Positions 1 to 9,819 of a stretch of 64,000 nt of DNA are shown in pieces. A program made the translations under genes and the position numbers. The notes beneath the pieces were generated by a model, which was not told the DNA's origin, did no database searches, and saw only the letters and a list, made by a program, of their open reading frames with translations. This DNA is from Polyangiaceae bacterium (GTDB taxonomy: Bacteria; Myxococcota_A; Polyangia; Polyangiales; Polyangiaceae): positions 17,877 to 81,876 of the forward strand of contig JADLFU010000009.1 in NCBI GenBank assembly GCA_020849655.1, written 5' to 3'. Position 1 is the stretch's first letter; each line of letters starts with the position of its first letter.

Positions 1-2427
1 CCGAAGGAGTGGGACCGCGCGGTGACGGCGCCCTCCGACGCCGACGCCGCGACCCAGCGGGACGCGTGCGGCTTCAAGGTCGGGGCCCTGCCGAAGGAGA
101 CGCTCGGCGCGTCCATCCCGACGGGCGCCGACATCCCGATCGACAACGTGGTCATCGCGATGATGGAGAACCGCTCGTTCGACCACTACTTCCAGAAGGC
201 GCCGGGCGCCGGCATCCCGGTCGAGGTCGCGCCCGACGGCTTCTCCAACCTCGATCCGATGGGCAAGCCCGTCCCGATCTTCCGCGACAAGACGTACTGC
301 ATCGCCGATCCGGCGCACGGCTGGAGCGCGGTGCACGGGCAGGCGAACGGCGGCAAGATGGACGGCTTCGTCACGACGAACGCAGGGGACTCGGAGCACC
401 TCGCCTGCGGGCCGCTCTCGGGCCTGAAGGGCGATCGCGCGATGAGCTACTACGAGGAGGCGGACGTGCCGCTGATGTACTTCCTCGCGCGCAACTTCTC
501 CGTCGCCGACCACTACCACTGCAGCCTGCTCGGCCCGACGTGGCCGAACCGCATGTACCTGTACGCGGCGACGTCGTTCGGCAAGACGTCCAACGATTTT
601 CCTAACGGGGAGAAGACGACGATCTTCGACCACCTGACCACGCGCGGCGTCTCCTGGAAGGTCTACAAGAGCACGACGCCGGGCTTCGCGGTGTTCCTCG
701 ACACCTTCCTCAAGTACCGCGAGACGAACGTCTTCGACATCGACGACTACTTCGCGGACGCCGCAGCCGGCACGCTGCCGCAGGTGTCGTTCGTCGATCC
801 GGGCATCGGGCGGGAGGGCTACGCGCAGAACGACGAGCACCCGCCCGCGATCATGGAGGTCGGCCAGCGCTGGATCGGCCAGGTCGTCGACGCGCTGACG
901 AAGAGCCCGCAGTGGAAGCGCTCGGCGATGTTCATCACGTACGACGAGCACGGCGGGTTCTACGATCACGTCGTACCGCCGAAGGCCTGCCCGCCGGACG
1001 AGCTGACGGATCCCGGTGCGTCGCCGAAGGTCGGGTTCGACCAGCTGGGCATCCGCGTGCCGCTCCTGGTCGTGTCGCCGTACGTGAAGAAGGGCTTCGT
1101 GTCGCACGAGGTCTACGATCACACGTCGATCACGCGGTTCCTCGAGGCGCGCTTCACGCTGCCGGCGCTCACGGCGCGGGACGCGAACGCGCGCATCCCG
1201 ATCGACATGTTCGATTTCGCGTCGCCGCCGCAGCTGACGCCGCCCGCCATCCCGATCCCCGCCGTCGACCAGGCGAAGCTCGACGCGTGCAAGGCGCTCT
1301 GCGACTTACGCCGCTCGCGCTCGCGCTCGCTTGCGGCCTCACGGGCGGGTGCCGTCGCGAACGCCCTCAGCCTCACGCGGCCACGTCGGCGAGCGCGGCG
1401 CCCGCGCGCGCGCGCCCGAGGCTCGACGGCGCGCCTCTCGCCGAGATCGGCGCGCGTGCTGCCCGCGAGGCGCTCGCCGCCGCCGACTCCCTCGCACGAG
1501 AGGCGACGCCGAAGATCGACGGCCCGGCGCATCGGCTGCTGCGCGAGCGCGTCGCGACGGCCGCGCCCTTCGTCCGGGTCTGGGCGTCCGCCGCGTCGGA
1601 GGTGCTGCTCGGCCCAGCGCGTCCCGGCGAGGGCGCGGGCGCGATGGCCTCGCTCGACGCCGCGCTCGACGCCGGGGACGCCGCGCAGGCGACGGCGGAG
1701 CTCGGCAGGGTCCGCCAGGCGCTCAGGCTCGCCGCCGTCGAGCTCGAGGACGCGAAGGCGACGCTCGATCGAGGCGCGGAGCTGCTGTCCGACGCGGCGT
1801 ACGAGCTCGGCCTGCAGCTGCTCGAGGCGTCGGCGGCCTCCCCGTCCACGACGACGTGCGCGATCGCGGATGCGCGCGGCACCGTTCGCGCGATCGAGCT
1901 CGGCGCCGCCGCGCTCGGCGATCCCGCGCCGGTGCTGGCCGCGCTCGGCCCGATCTCGCGCGCGCTCGACGCGGCCGCGGCGGGGGCGCTCGCGGATCGG
2001 TTCGCGCTCGCGCGCGCGACGGGTCAGGTCGGCCTCGCGCTGCGCGTCCTCGCCGGCGCGCGGGGCACGCGGGTGCGGCCCCCGGTGGCACCGCTCGTCG
2101 AGTCGGACACGGCCGTCTCCGCGCTCACGCTGCCGAGGCCGCGGGCCCGCGTCCGCCCCGAGGTCGCCGCCGTCGGCGCGCGCCTGTTCGCCGATCGCCG
2201 CCTGTCGCGCGGATCGCGGCGCGCGTGCGCCGGGTGCCACCTGCCCACGAGGGCGTTCGCCGACGGCCTGCGCACCCCGCCGTCGCTCGACGCGACCCCG
2301 ATCTCGCGCAACACGCCGTCGCTCACGTACGGCTACCTCTCCGCGGCGCAGCGCTGGGACGGCCGCGTCATCGCGCCGGAGGACCAGGCGCTCTCCGTGC
2401 TGCACACCTCGAGCGAGATGGGCGTGA
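1..2427 (+). CDS. Phospholipase C / acid phosphatase-like phosphoesterase (5' partial; recognisable part ends near 1305)
   Basis: The frame is already open at base 1, so the N-terminus and any signal peptide lie upstream; GTG at 22 is the first start in view. The protein matches the phosphoesterase family of bacterial phospholipases C and acid phosphatases (PF04185 type), usually exported enzymes that cleave phosphate esters. Visible motifs are MMENRSFDHYF (160-195), GPTWPNR (535-555), YDEHGGFYDHV (940-975) and DHTSITRF (1120-1145). Similarity ends at DACKALC near 1302, just after the next gene has started in another frame. There is no stop there: the frame reads TTA at 1306-1308 and stays open to 2427, giving an Arg-rich tail that is a shadow of the cytochrome gene. 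A G at 1307 instead of T would give TGA here and turn the cytochrome's rare CTT into CTG, so a stop-loss mutation or base error is likely. Substrate is not predictable. Confidence 0.7.
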   Translation, partial: PKEWDRAVTAPSDADAATQRDACGFKVGALPKETLGASIPTGADIPIDNVVIAMMENRSFDHYFQKAPGAGIPVEVAPDGFSNLDPMGKPVPIFRDKTYCIADPAHGWSAVHGQANGGKMDGFVTTNAGDSEHLACGPLSGLKGDRAMSYYEEADVPLMYFLARNFSVADHYHCSLLGPTWPNRMYLYAATSFGKTSNDFPNGEKTTIFDHLTTRGVSWKVYKSTTPGFAVFLDTFLKYRETNVFDIDDYFADAAAGTLPQVSFVDPGIGREGYAQNDEHPPAIMEVGQRWIGQVVDALTKSPQWKRSAMFITYDEHGGFYDHVVPPKACPPDELTDPGASPKVGFDQLGIRVPLLVVSPYVKKGFVSHEVYDHTSITRFLEARFTLPALTARDANARIPIDMFDFASPPQLTPPAIPIPAVDQAKLDACKALCDLRRSRSRSLAASRAGAVANALSLTRPRRRARRPRARARGSTARLSPRSARVLPARRSPPPTPSHERRRRRSTARRIGCCASASRRPRPSSGSGRPPRRRCCSAQRVPARARARWPRSTPRSTPGTPRRRRRSSAGSARRSGSPPSSSRTRRRRSIEARSCCPTRRTSSACSCSRRRRPPRPRRRARSRMRAAPFARSSSAPPRSAIPRRCWPRSARSRARSTRPRRGRSRIGSRSRARRVRSASRCASSPARGARGCGPRWHRSSSRTRPSPRSRCRGRGPASAPRSPPSARACSPIAACRADRGARAPGATCPRGRSPTACAPRRRSTRPRSRATRRRSRTATSPRRSAGTAASSRRRTRRSPCCTPRARWA

Positions 2428-3059
2428 CGTCCGACGAGATCGTCCGCGTGGTCGAGGCCGACCCCGACGCGCGTGACGCGATGAAGGCCGCGTTCCCCGA
2501 CGGCGTGACCGCGAAGAACGTCTCGCTCGCGATCGCGGGGTACGTCGAGGCGCTCGCGCGCGGCGACGCCCGGATCGACCGCGCCGCGCGGGGCGAGCTC
2601 GCGCTGTCCGCCGACGAGCGCGCGGGCTTCGACGTCTTCGTCGGGAAGGGCCGTTGCTCCCGCTGCCACGTGCCGCCGTCGTTCGGCGGATCGCGCCCGC
2701 GCGAGTTCCAGGTGCCCGTCTTCGCGGTGCTCGGCGTGCCGGCGCGGGAGGGATCGCGCGCGCTCGATCCCGATCTCGGTCGCGCCGCCGTGACGGGCAG
2801 AGACGTCGATCGCCACGCGTTCAAGACGCCCACGGTCCGCGACGCCGCGGCGACGGCGCCTTACTTTCACAACGGCGCGTTCGCGACGCTCGAGGCCGTC
2901 GTCGACTTCTACGATCGCGGCGGCGGCGTCGGCCTGGGCGTCGCGGGCGTGACGCGGGAGCAGCAAGACCCGGACGTCCGGCCGCTGAAGCTGTCGGCCG
3001 ACGAGCGGCGCGCGTTGCTCGTGTTCCTGAAGGAGACGCTGCGCGACCCGTCTCGGTGA
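1287..3059 (+). CDS. Di-haem cytochrome c peroxidase / MauG-like lipoprotein
   Basis: A 590-residue protein. GTG at 1287 is chosen because it gives a lipoprotein signal: a short Arg-containing start, the run LTPLALALACGL and a Cys after LTGG. It should be an outer-membrane or periplasmic lipoprotein. An N-terminal helical region of about 300 residues comes first. Then come two c-type haem sites, CAGCH at about residues 314-318 and CSRCH at about 457-461, with the family's FKTPTVRDAA and YFHNGAFATLEAVVDFY motifs after the second. Di-haem peroxidases of this family reduce hydrogen peroxide with electrons from small cytochromes; MauG relatives oxidise protein side chains. The long N-terminal extension is not a standard part of the family. 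The gene overlaps the end of the phospholipase frame and may be co-transcribed with it. Peroxidase versus MauG-like function cannot be separated from sequence alone. Confidence 0.82.
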   Translation: MQGALRLTPLALALACGLTGGCRRERPQPHAATSASAAPARARPRLDGAPLAEIGARAAREALAAADSLAREATPKIDGPAHRLLRERVATAAPFVRVWASAASEVLLGPARPGEGAGAMASLDAALDAGDAAQATAELGRVRQALRLAAVELEDAKATLDRGAELLSDAAYELGLQLLEASAASPSTTTCAIADARGTVRAIELGAAALGDPAPVLAALGPISRALDAAAAGALADRFALARATGQVGLALRVLAGARGTRVRPPVAPLVESDTAVSALTLPRPRARVRPEVAAVGARLFADRRLSRGSRRACAGCHLPTRAFADGLRTPPSLDATPISRNTPSLTYGYLSAAQRWDGRVIAPEDQALSVLHTSSEMGVTSDEIVRVVEADPDARDAMKAAFPDGVTAKNVSLAIAGYVEALARGDARIDRAARGELALSADERAGFDVFVGKGRCSRCHVPPSFGGSRPREFQVPVFAVLGVPAREGSRALDPDLGRAAVTGRDVDRHAFKTPTVRDAAATAPYFHNGAFATLEAVVDFYDRGGGVGLGVAGVTREQQDPDVRPLKLSADERRALLVFLKETLRDPSR

Positions 3060-3117
3060 CGGTCGCATCTCTTCTCCGCGGCGGTCACACGGGGGCGCGC
3101 TGCTTCGTCCTAAGGGC

Positions 3118-3396
3118 ATGGCACACCTCGCCCCCCACCCCCCGCGCGGCTTGCTCGTGCGGCTCGCCTACTGGTTCGCGCGGCGCAAGCTCGGGCGCCT
3201 GCCAGGCCCCGTGACCGCGATGGCCTACAGCCCGAGCGTGCTCTCCGCCGTCGGAGGCTTCGAGCTCGCGTTCGAGCGCGCGAGCGCGTGCCCCGGACGC
3301 TTGAAGGAGCTCGCCAGCGTGAAGGTCGCGACGCTCGTCGGCTGTCGCTTCTGCGTCGACATCGGATCGTCGCTCGCGCGCGGGCGCGGCGTGACG
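3118..3396 (+). pseudogene. Truncated carboxymuconolactone decarboxylase (AhpD-like) family gene
   Basis: From ATG 3118 the first 93 residues match the N-terminal half of the carboxymuconolactone decarboxylase/AhpD family, including LKELASVKVATLVGC and the CxxC-like pair in GCRFCVDIGSS. Similarity ends abruptly after GRGVTE near 3395, where the sequence becomes the end of another gene in a different frame. The C-terminal half is missing. The frame happens to stay open to 5988, but everything after 3396 is shadow of downstream genes. Genes of this family are commonly neighbours of ECF41 sigma-factor genes, which matches what follows. It is probably non-functional, or at most encodes a half-domain. 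Confidence 0.75.
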
Positions 3397-3790
3397 GAGC
3401 GAGCGCGAGGCGCACGCGCGGCTGCTGTCGGCGTTCTTGCTCGCCTGCGCGCAGGGCGACGTGGCCGCGCTGACGGCGATGCTCGCCTGCGACGCGCGGG
3501 CGACGACCGACAGCGGCGGCAAGGCGCGGGCCGCGCGCAACGTGCTCCACGGCGCCGACGCCCTCGCGAGGTTCTTCATCGGGGTCGCGAAGAAGAGCGA
3601 CGCCGCCGGCCTCGGCGTGCTCGTCTGCGAGCTGAACGGCTGGCCCGCCGCGGTGCTGTCGCGCGACGGAGGGGTCGAGAGCGTGGTCATCCTCGAGACC
3701 GACGGCGCGCGCGTCTTCGCGGTCTCGGTCATCAGCAACCCCGACAAGCTCCGCGCCGTGACGCTCTCTCGCCGCACCGCGGCGTGCTAG
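3395..3790 (+). pseudogene. C-terminal remnant of an ECF41-type sigma factor (SnoaL-like domain only)
   Basis: In the frame that opens after a TGA at 3392-3394, the residues EAHARLLSAFLLACAQGDV and what follows match the SnoaL-like C-terminal domain of ECF41 (SigJ-type) sigma factors, ending at TAG 3788-3790. The sigma-2 and sigma-4 DNA- and core-binding domains are absent. The only in-frame start near the front is TTG 3437, which would cut into the domain. With the truncated gene in front, the arrangement is best read as one internal deletion that removed the 3' half of the decarboxylase gene and the 5' two-thirds of the sigma-factor gene. Translation of this piece is doubtful. Confidence 0.72.
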
Positions 3791-3802
3791 CGTCCGCCGA
3801 GC

Positions 3803-5253
<1,451 letters not shown>

Positions 5254-5257
<4 letters not shown>

Positions 5258-5988
5258 AGCCGACCGGGGGGCGGCCGTCGGGCCGGAGGTTCATCGCGGT
5301 CGTCGGGCACGAGTCGCTGCTCGAGCGCGACGAGGGCGCGGCGAGCACGCTGCGGGGCCTCGGCGCCGACGTGCGCGCGCTCGACCTGTGGGAAGACCCG
5401 AGCGATCTCTTCCACGACGACGAGGACTCGGGCGAGCGGGCGCGCGCCGTCGTCATCGAGGCGCTCGACCGCCCGGATCTCGCGCCGCCCGTCCTGCGAC
5501 AGCTGCGGAAGGAGCCGCGGCTCGCGGGCGTGGGCGCGCTGCTCGCCATCCACGAGCCTCACGTCGCGCGGATCGATCCCGCCGCCGGCTTCGACGACTT
5601 CGTGCTGGTGCCGTATGTCCCGAGCGAGCTGTACGCGCGCATCCGCCAGCTCGAGTGGAAGCGCTCCGAGTTCGCGAACGAGGAGCGCCTGAAGATCGGC
5701 GACCTCGTGATCGATCGCTCTGCGCGCGAGGTGCGCGCGGAGGGCAAGCCCGTGACGCTCACCGCGAAGGAGTACGCGCTGCTCGTGTTCCTCTGCGAGA
5801 ACCGCGGCCGCGTGAAGTCCCGCGATCAGCTGCTCGCGCGCGTGTGGGGCGCGTCGTACGAGGGGGGGCCGCGCACGGTCGACATCCACGTGCGGAGGCT
5901 CCGCGCGAAGCTCGGCGCCGCCTTCGCGCTCGAGACGCTGCGCGGCGCGGGCTACAAGCTGCCGGCCGTCGACGAGGCGGAGGGGTAG
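5254..5988 (+). CDS. OmpR/PhoB-type winged-helix regulator with a receiver-like domain lacking the phospho-acceptor Asp
   Basis: A 244-residue protein starting at ATG 5254, overlapping the tldD stop by four bases. The C-terminal 100 residues are a clear OmpR/PhoB winged-helix domain (RSAREVRAEGKPVTLTAKEY, RDQLLARVWG, RTVDIHVRRLRAKLG, ETLRGAGYKL). The N-terminal 125 residues have the size and strand pattern of a receiver, but the acidic pocket is poor. Where the phosphorylated Asp is expected (VVIEALDRPDL) there is Glu69, and the usual switch Lys is not evident. A Glu there can mimic phosphate, so the protein may be always active or respond to something else. No histidine kinase gene is adjacent. 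Targets are unknown; coupling to tldD suggests co-expression rather than a shared pathway. Confidence 0.82.
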
Positions 5989-5992
5989 CGGG

Positions 5993-6961
5993 GTGCGCGC
6001 GCCCATCGCGGTCTCGTGCGGGTGTCCGAGCGGCGTCGGCGTCGAGATCGCGGTGCGAGCCGCGGCGCGCACGCGGGCGCGCGTGGTGCTCGTCGGCGAC
6101 GCGCGCCAGATCGCGGAGACGGCCGCGCGCCTCGGCGTGACGCTGGCGTCGACGGTGACGGTGTCGCAGCCGGTGCGCGCGCTCGCGCCGCGTGATCGCC
6201 GGCCGGGCGCGCCGTCGCAGGCGGGCGGCCGCGCGCAGCTCGCGTACGTCGACCACGCCCTCGACCTCGTGACCTCGGGACACGCGCGCGCGCTCGCGAC
6301 GGGGCCCGTCAGCAAGGAGGCCATCGCGACGTCGGGCGCGGCGGGCGCGGCGGGGTTTCGCGGCCACACCGAGCACCTGCAGGCGCGGCTCGGGGCGGAC
6401 GAGGTCGTGATGGCGTTCGTGTCGAAGCGGCTCGCGACCTCGCTCGTGACGACCCACCTCCCGCTCGCCGAGGTGCCCCGCGCGATCACGCCAGCGTCCG
6501 TCGCGTCGGCCACCTTCTGGCTCGCGTCTCTCCTGCGGCGCCTGCGGCCGGAGGGGCGGCTCCGCGTCGCCGTGGCGGGCCTGAACCCGCACGCGGGCGA
6601 GGGCGGCCTGCTCGGTGACGAGGAGGCGCGCGTGATCGCGCCCGGCGTCGCGACGGCGGCGCGGCGCGCGGCGGCGGCGGGCCTGGGCGGCGTGTCGCTC
6701 GAGGGACCGATCGGCGCCGAGACGGCCTACCGGCTGGCCGCGCGCGGCGAGCTCGCGGGCGTCGTCGCGATGTACCACGACCAGGCGACCGTCCCGATGA
6801 AGCTGCTGTCGTTCGGCGACGCGGTGAACATCAGCCTCGGGCTGCCGATCGTGCGCACGAGCGTCGACCACGGCACCGGCTACGACAAGGCGGGCACGGG
6901 CACCGCCGACCCGCGCGGCATGCTCTCGGCGCTGCGCCTCGCCGACGCGCTCACCCGCTGA
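5993..6961 (+). CDS. pdxA: 4-hydroxythreonine-4-phosphate dehydrogenase PdxA
   Basis: A 322-residue protein from GTG 5993. PdxA is the NAD-dependent, metal-requiring dehydrogenase of DXP-dependent pyridoxal phosphate synthesis and acts in the cytoplasm. Family blocks are in order: ATGPVSKEAI, FRGHTEHL, VTTHLPLAEVPRAIT, NPHAGEGG, MYHDQATVPMKLL and VRTSVDHGTGYDKAGTG. The first motif is unusual: GCPSGVGVEI replaces the common GDPAGIGPE. It follows the regulator gene by four bases and may be co-transcribed with it. No other pyridoxine gene is present in the window. Confidence 0.9.
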   Translation: MRAPIAVSCGCPSGVGVEIAVRAAARTRARVVLVGDARQIAETAARLGVTLASTVTVSQPVRALAPRDRRPGAPSQAGGRAQLAYVDHALDLVTSGHARALATGPVSKEAIATSGAAGAAGFRGHTEHLQARLGADEVVMAFVSKRLATSLVTTHLPLAEVPRAITPASVASATFWLASLLRRLRPEGRLRVAVAGLNPHAGEGGLLGDEEARVIAPGVATAARRAAAAGLGGVSLEGPIGAETAYRLAARGELAGVVAMYHDQATVPMKLLSFGDAVNISLGLPIVRTSVDHGTGYDKAGTGTADPRGMLSALRLADALTR

Positions 6962-7008
6962 TTTCGCAGAGCGCAGCGGCCGGGGTGATACATAGTGCGC
7001 GAGAGCCC

Positions 7009-8016
7009 ATGCCCGACCGCGAGAAGCCCGTCCGGGGCCTTCAGGCCATCCACGAGGCGCGCGAGCTGCGCGAGGCGCGCAAGGGCATCCCCACGGCGAG
7101 CAACGCGTTCTGGGTGTGGAGCTTCATCGGCGTCGCGGTGATCAGCATCTTCTACTGGCGGCACGCGCAGGGAGAGAACGATCGCACCCGCGCCCGCATC
7201 CTCGCGAAGCAGCGCACGCTCGCCGAGGAGGCGGGGCCGCGGTTCGCGGAGCTGCGCGACAAGGTGGAGCGCTTCGCGCAGCTGCTCTCGAAGCCTGGCC
7301 CGCTCGAGGAGTACGTCGATCCGGCGGCCGCCATCGGCGACAAGGGAGACCCCACGATCTTCAAGCGCCCCGGGCTGTACCTGCGCGTCGCCCAGCCGAA
7401 CGCCCAGACGAGCGACAAGCTCCGCGCCGCCGCGCGCGAGTCGGCGCGCGACGCCTTCACCGCGTGCCTCCTGCACACCCCGCACGTCAGCGACCGCGCG
7501 GGGCCCGCGTGCCACAAGAGCAAGGAGTGCCCGCGCGGCCAGATCTGCAACGAGATCGGCGTCTGCGCGACCCCGAGCTCTCCTTACAATCTCCGCGTCG
7601 CCTACCGCGGCATGTTCCCGCTCGAGGAGAGCTGGGTGCGCGACGTGCAGACCTCGAGCGAGGAGCTGCGCCTGCGCCTGCGCGAGACCGAGATCGACTC
7701 GCTCATCGCGAACGACTGGCCCGTCGCGGTGGGCGCGCTCGACGCCGCCGAGTACCTGCTGCTGCTGGTCGACGAGGTGCCGAGCGGCTGGAAGCCGAAG
7801 GAGGGCGACTCGCTCGAGGAGTCTCTCTCGGCGGAGGTGCACCCGGTGCGCGTCGGCCTGATGGAGCTGAAGTCGGGGCGCACGCTCTTCAAGCTGCGGC
7901 GCGAGGTCGACGTGCACGTGCCGGTCGTGCCGGGCAACGTCGAGGCGCAGCGCCGCCAGATCCTCAACTGCGCGCTCGCGAAGGACGTCCGGGAGTCGCT
8001 GACGGTCGCGAGGTAG
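7009..8016 (+). CDS. Unknown membrane-anchored protein with a short Cys-rich segment
   Basis: A 335-residue protein from ATG 7009, not assigned to a known family. A charged N-terminus of about 35 residues precedes one membrane segment (FWVWSFIGVAVISIFYW). The rest should lie in the periplasm and begins with a helical, Glu/Arg-rich stretch. Near residues 165-188 there is a Cys-rich block (CHKSKECPRGQICNEIGVC) like the small disulphide modules common in myxobacterial exported proteins. The C-terminal 130 residues look like a mixed alpha/beta domain with no recognised catalytic motif. It stands alone, 48 bases after pdxA. A role in envelope sensing or assembly is possible but not shown. Confidence 0.75.
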   Translation: MPDREKPVRGLQAIHEARELREARKGIPTASNAFWVWSFIGVAVISIFYWRHAQGENDRTRARILAKQRTLAEEAGPRFAELRDKVERFAQLLSKPGPLEEYVDPAAAIGDKGDPTIFKRPGLYLRVAQPNAQTSDKLRAAARESARDAFTACLLHTPHVSDRAGPACHKSKECPRGQICNEIGVCATPSSPYNLRVAYRGMFPLEESWVRDVQTSSEELRLRLRETEIDSLIANDWPVAVGALDAAEYLLLLVDEVPSGWKPKEGDSLEESLSAEVHPVRVGLMELKSGRTLFKLRREVDVHVPVVPGNVEAQRRQILNCALAKDVRESLTVAR

Positions 8017-8139
8017 CGCCCCCGGCGTCCGTCGCCCGCTGTCGCGACGAACCCCGAGCGCAAACTATGCGGAAATGCGGGGCTCCGCGCTCGCCCGCTG
8101 GGTGGTACCGTCGAGCTGCCTTCGGGCTGGAGTGATCCA

Positions 8140-9819
8140 ATGCTGGACGTCGTCATGCGCGCCGAGCTGCCTGCCGAGGCCGCGAGCCAGTCGCCCTTTC
8201 CGCGGCTCGCGCGGCTGCGGTGGGTGGCGCTCGCGGGGATCACGCTGACGCTCACGGTCGCGGGGCCCGTGCTCGGGCGGCTCCCGAGCGGCACGGCGCC
8301 CTGGCTGTGGGCGGTGACGGGCGCGCTCGCGGTGTACAACGCCGCGATCACGTGGGGCGGCGCCGGCGCCTCCAGGCTCGGCTCCCCCGGGGCGCAGATC
8401 ACCCTCGACTGCGTCGCGCTGGCGAGCCTCGTGCACCTCGCCGGCGGCCTCGAGAACCCGTTCCTCGCGCTCTTCACGCTCCACGTCGTCAACGCGAGCG
8501 TCGTGCTCTCGGGGCGCGGCGCGCGGCGGGTGCTCGCGCTGGCGATCGGGCTCATCACTGTCATCGCGGTGGGCGAGGGCCGCGGCCTGCTCCCGCATCA
8601 CTGTGTCTCGCCCCGCGCGGCCAGCCACGCGCTCGACCTCGACGCCCTGGCGAAGGTCGGTGGGCTCGCGCTGACGCTGCTCATCCTCTCGTCGTTCACG
8701 CGGTTCCTCACGGCCAGGCTGCGCAAGGGGCGCGGCGCGCTCCTCGCCACGGTGACCGAGCTGCACGGGGAGAAGGACGCGCTCGCCCGCGCGCGCGCGG
8801 ACGTCGAGACGGAGCGGTCGCGCCTGCAGGCCGTGGTCGATTGCATGCAAGACGCCGTCACGTTCGTCGATCCCGGCGGCGCGGTGCTGTTCCGCAACCA
8901 GCGCGCGCTGGCGCTCTGGCCGCAGCGCGAGGACGGCCCGCCCGCAGGGTCGCTCGAGGAGGTCGCGCGCGGCGCGGCCTCCGCCCCGGTCACCTTCGAG
9001 CGCGGAGCGCGCGTGTTCGAGGCCGCCCGGTCGCCGGTCGAGAGCGCCGAGGGCGAGACGCTCGGGCTCGTCATCGTCGCGCGCGACATCACCGAGCGGC
9101 GCGCGATCGAGCGCCGCATGATGCAGGACGAGCAGATGAGCGTGGTCGGACGCCTCGCCGCCTCGGTCGCGCACGAAATCAACAATCCTATTGGCGTCAT
9201 CTCGCTGTACAGCGAGCACGCGCTGGCGAAGCTGCCGACGGGCCCGGTGCGCGAGCACCTCGAGACGATCCACCGCAACGCGGAGGCGTGCGGTCGGATC
9301 GTGGGGGGGCTGCTGGATCTCGCGCGTCCGCACAGGCCGGAGCGGCGCGCGGTGAACCTCCGGCGACTGTGCCGGGAGATCGTCGACTCCCTCCGCCCGC
9401 TCGCCGAGCGCGCCGGCGTGCGCATCTCGCCGGGCGAGGACGACGACGAGCCGGTGCTCGCGCACGCGGACCCGGGCCTCCTGCGGCAGGCCGTGCTGAA
9501 CCTCGCTGTCAACGCCGTCGAGGCGACGGGGGCCGACGGGGACGTCGTCGTTCGCGCGTACTCGACGCCGGATCGGGCCGACGGCCTCCGCCACGTGATC
9601 GAGGTGCGCGACGGGGGGCCGGGGATCGCCCGCGCGGAGCTCGAGCGCCTGTTCCAGCCCTTCTTCACGACCAAGCAGGCGGGGACGGGCCTGGGGCTCT
9701 CGATCGCCGACAGCGTGGTCAAGGGCCACCACGGCCGCATCGACGTCGAGAGCGAGCTCGACAGGGGCACGGTGTTCCGCGTGCTGTTGCCGGAGCTGTC
9801 GCCGGAGGTCGGGCGGTGA
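8140..9819 (+). CDS. Membrane sensor histidine kinase with PAS domain
   Basis: A 559-residue protein. Residues 25-190 hold several hydrophobic segments (about five or six membrane helices) and are followed by a linker helix. A PAS-like domain spans about 225-325 (RLQAVVDCMQDAVTFVDPGG, ending RDITERRAIE). The dimerisation/phospho-acceptor helix has SVAHEINNPIG with the His near residue 345, and the ATPase domain has the N box (LNLAVNAVEA), DGGPGI, FFTTKQAGTGLGLS and GTVFRVLLP. This is an HPK4-like family kinase. Its stop overlaps the start of the next gene (GTGA, 9816-9819), which encodes a receiver protein, so the two form a cognate two-component pair. The signal is unknown. Confidence 0.92.
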   Translation: MLDVVMRAELPAEAASQSPFPRLARLRWVALAGITLTLTVAGPVLGRLPSGTAPWLWAVTGALAVYNAAITWGGAGASRLGSPGAQITLDCVALASLVHLAGGLENPFLALFTLHVVNASVVLSGRGARRVLALAIGLITVIAVGEGRGLLPHHCVSPRAASHALDLDALAKVGGLALTLLILSSFTRFLTARLRKGRGALLATVTELHGEKDALARARADVETERSRLQAVVDCMQDAVTFVDPGGAVLFRNQRALALWPQREDGPPAGSLEEVARGAASAPVTFERGARVFEAARSPVESAEGETLGLVIVARDITERRAIERRMMQDEQMSVVGRLAASVAHEINNPIGVISLYSEHALAKLPTGPVREHLETIHRNAEACGRIVGGLLDLARPHRPERRAVNLRRLCREIVDSLRPLAERAGVRISPGEDDDEPVLAHADPGLLRQAVLNLAVNAVEATGADGDVVVRAYSTPDRADGLRHVIEVRDGGPGIARAELERLFQPFFTTKQAGTGLGLSIADSVVKGHHGRIDVESELDRGTVFRVLLPELSPEVGR

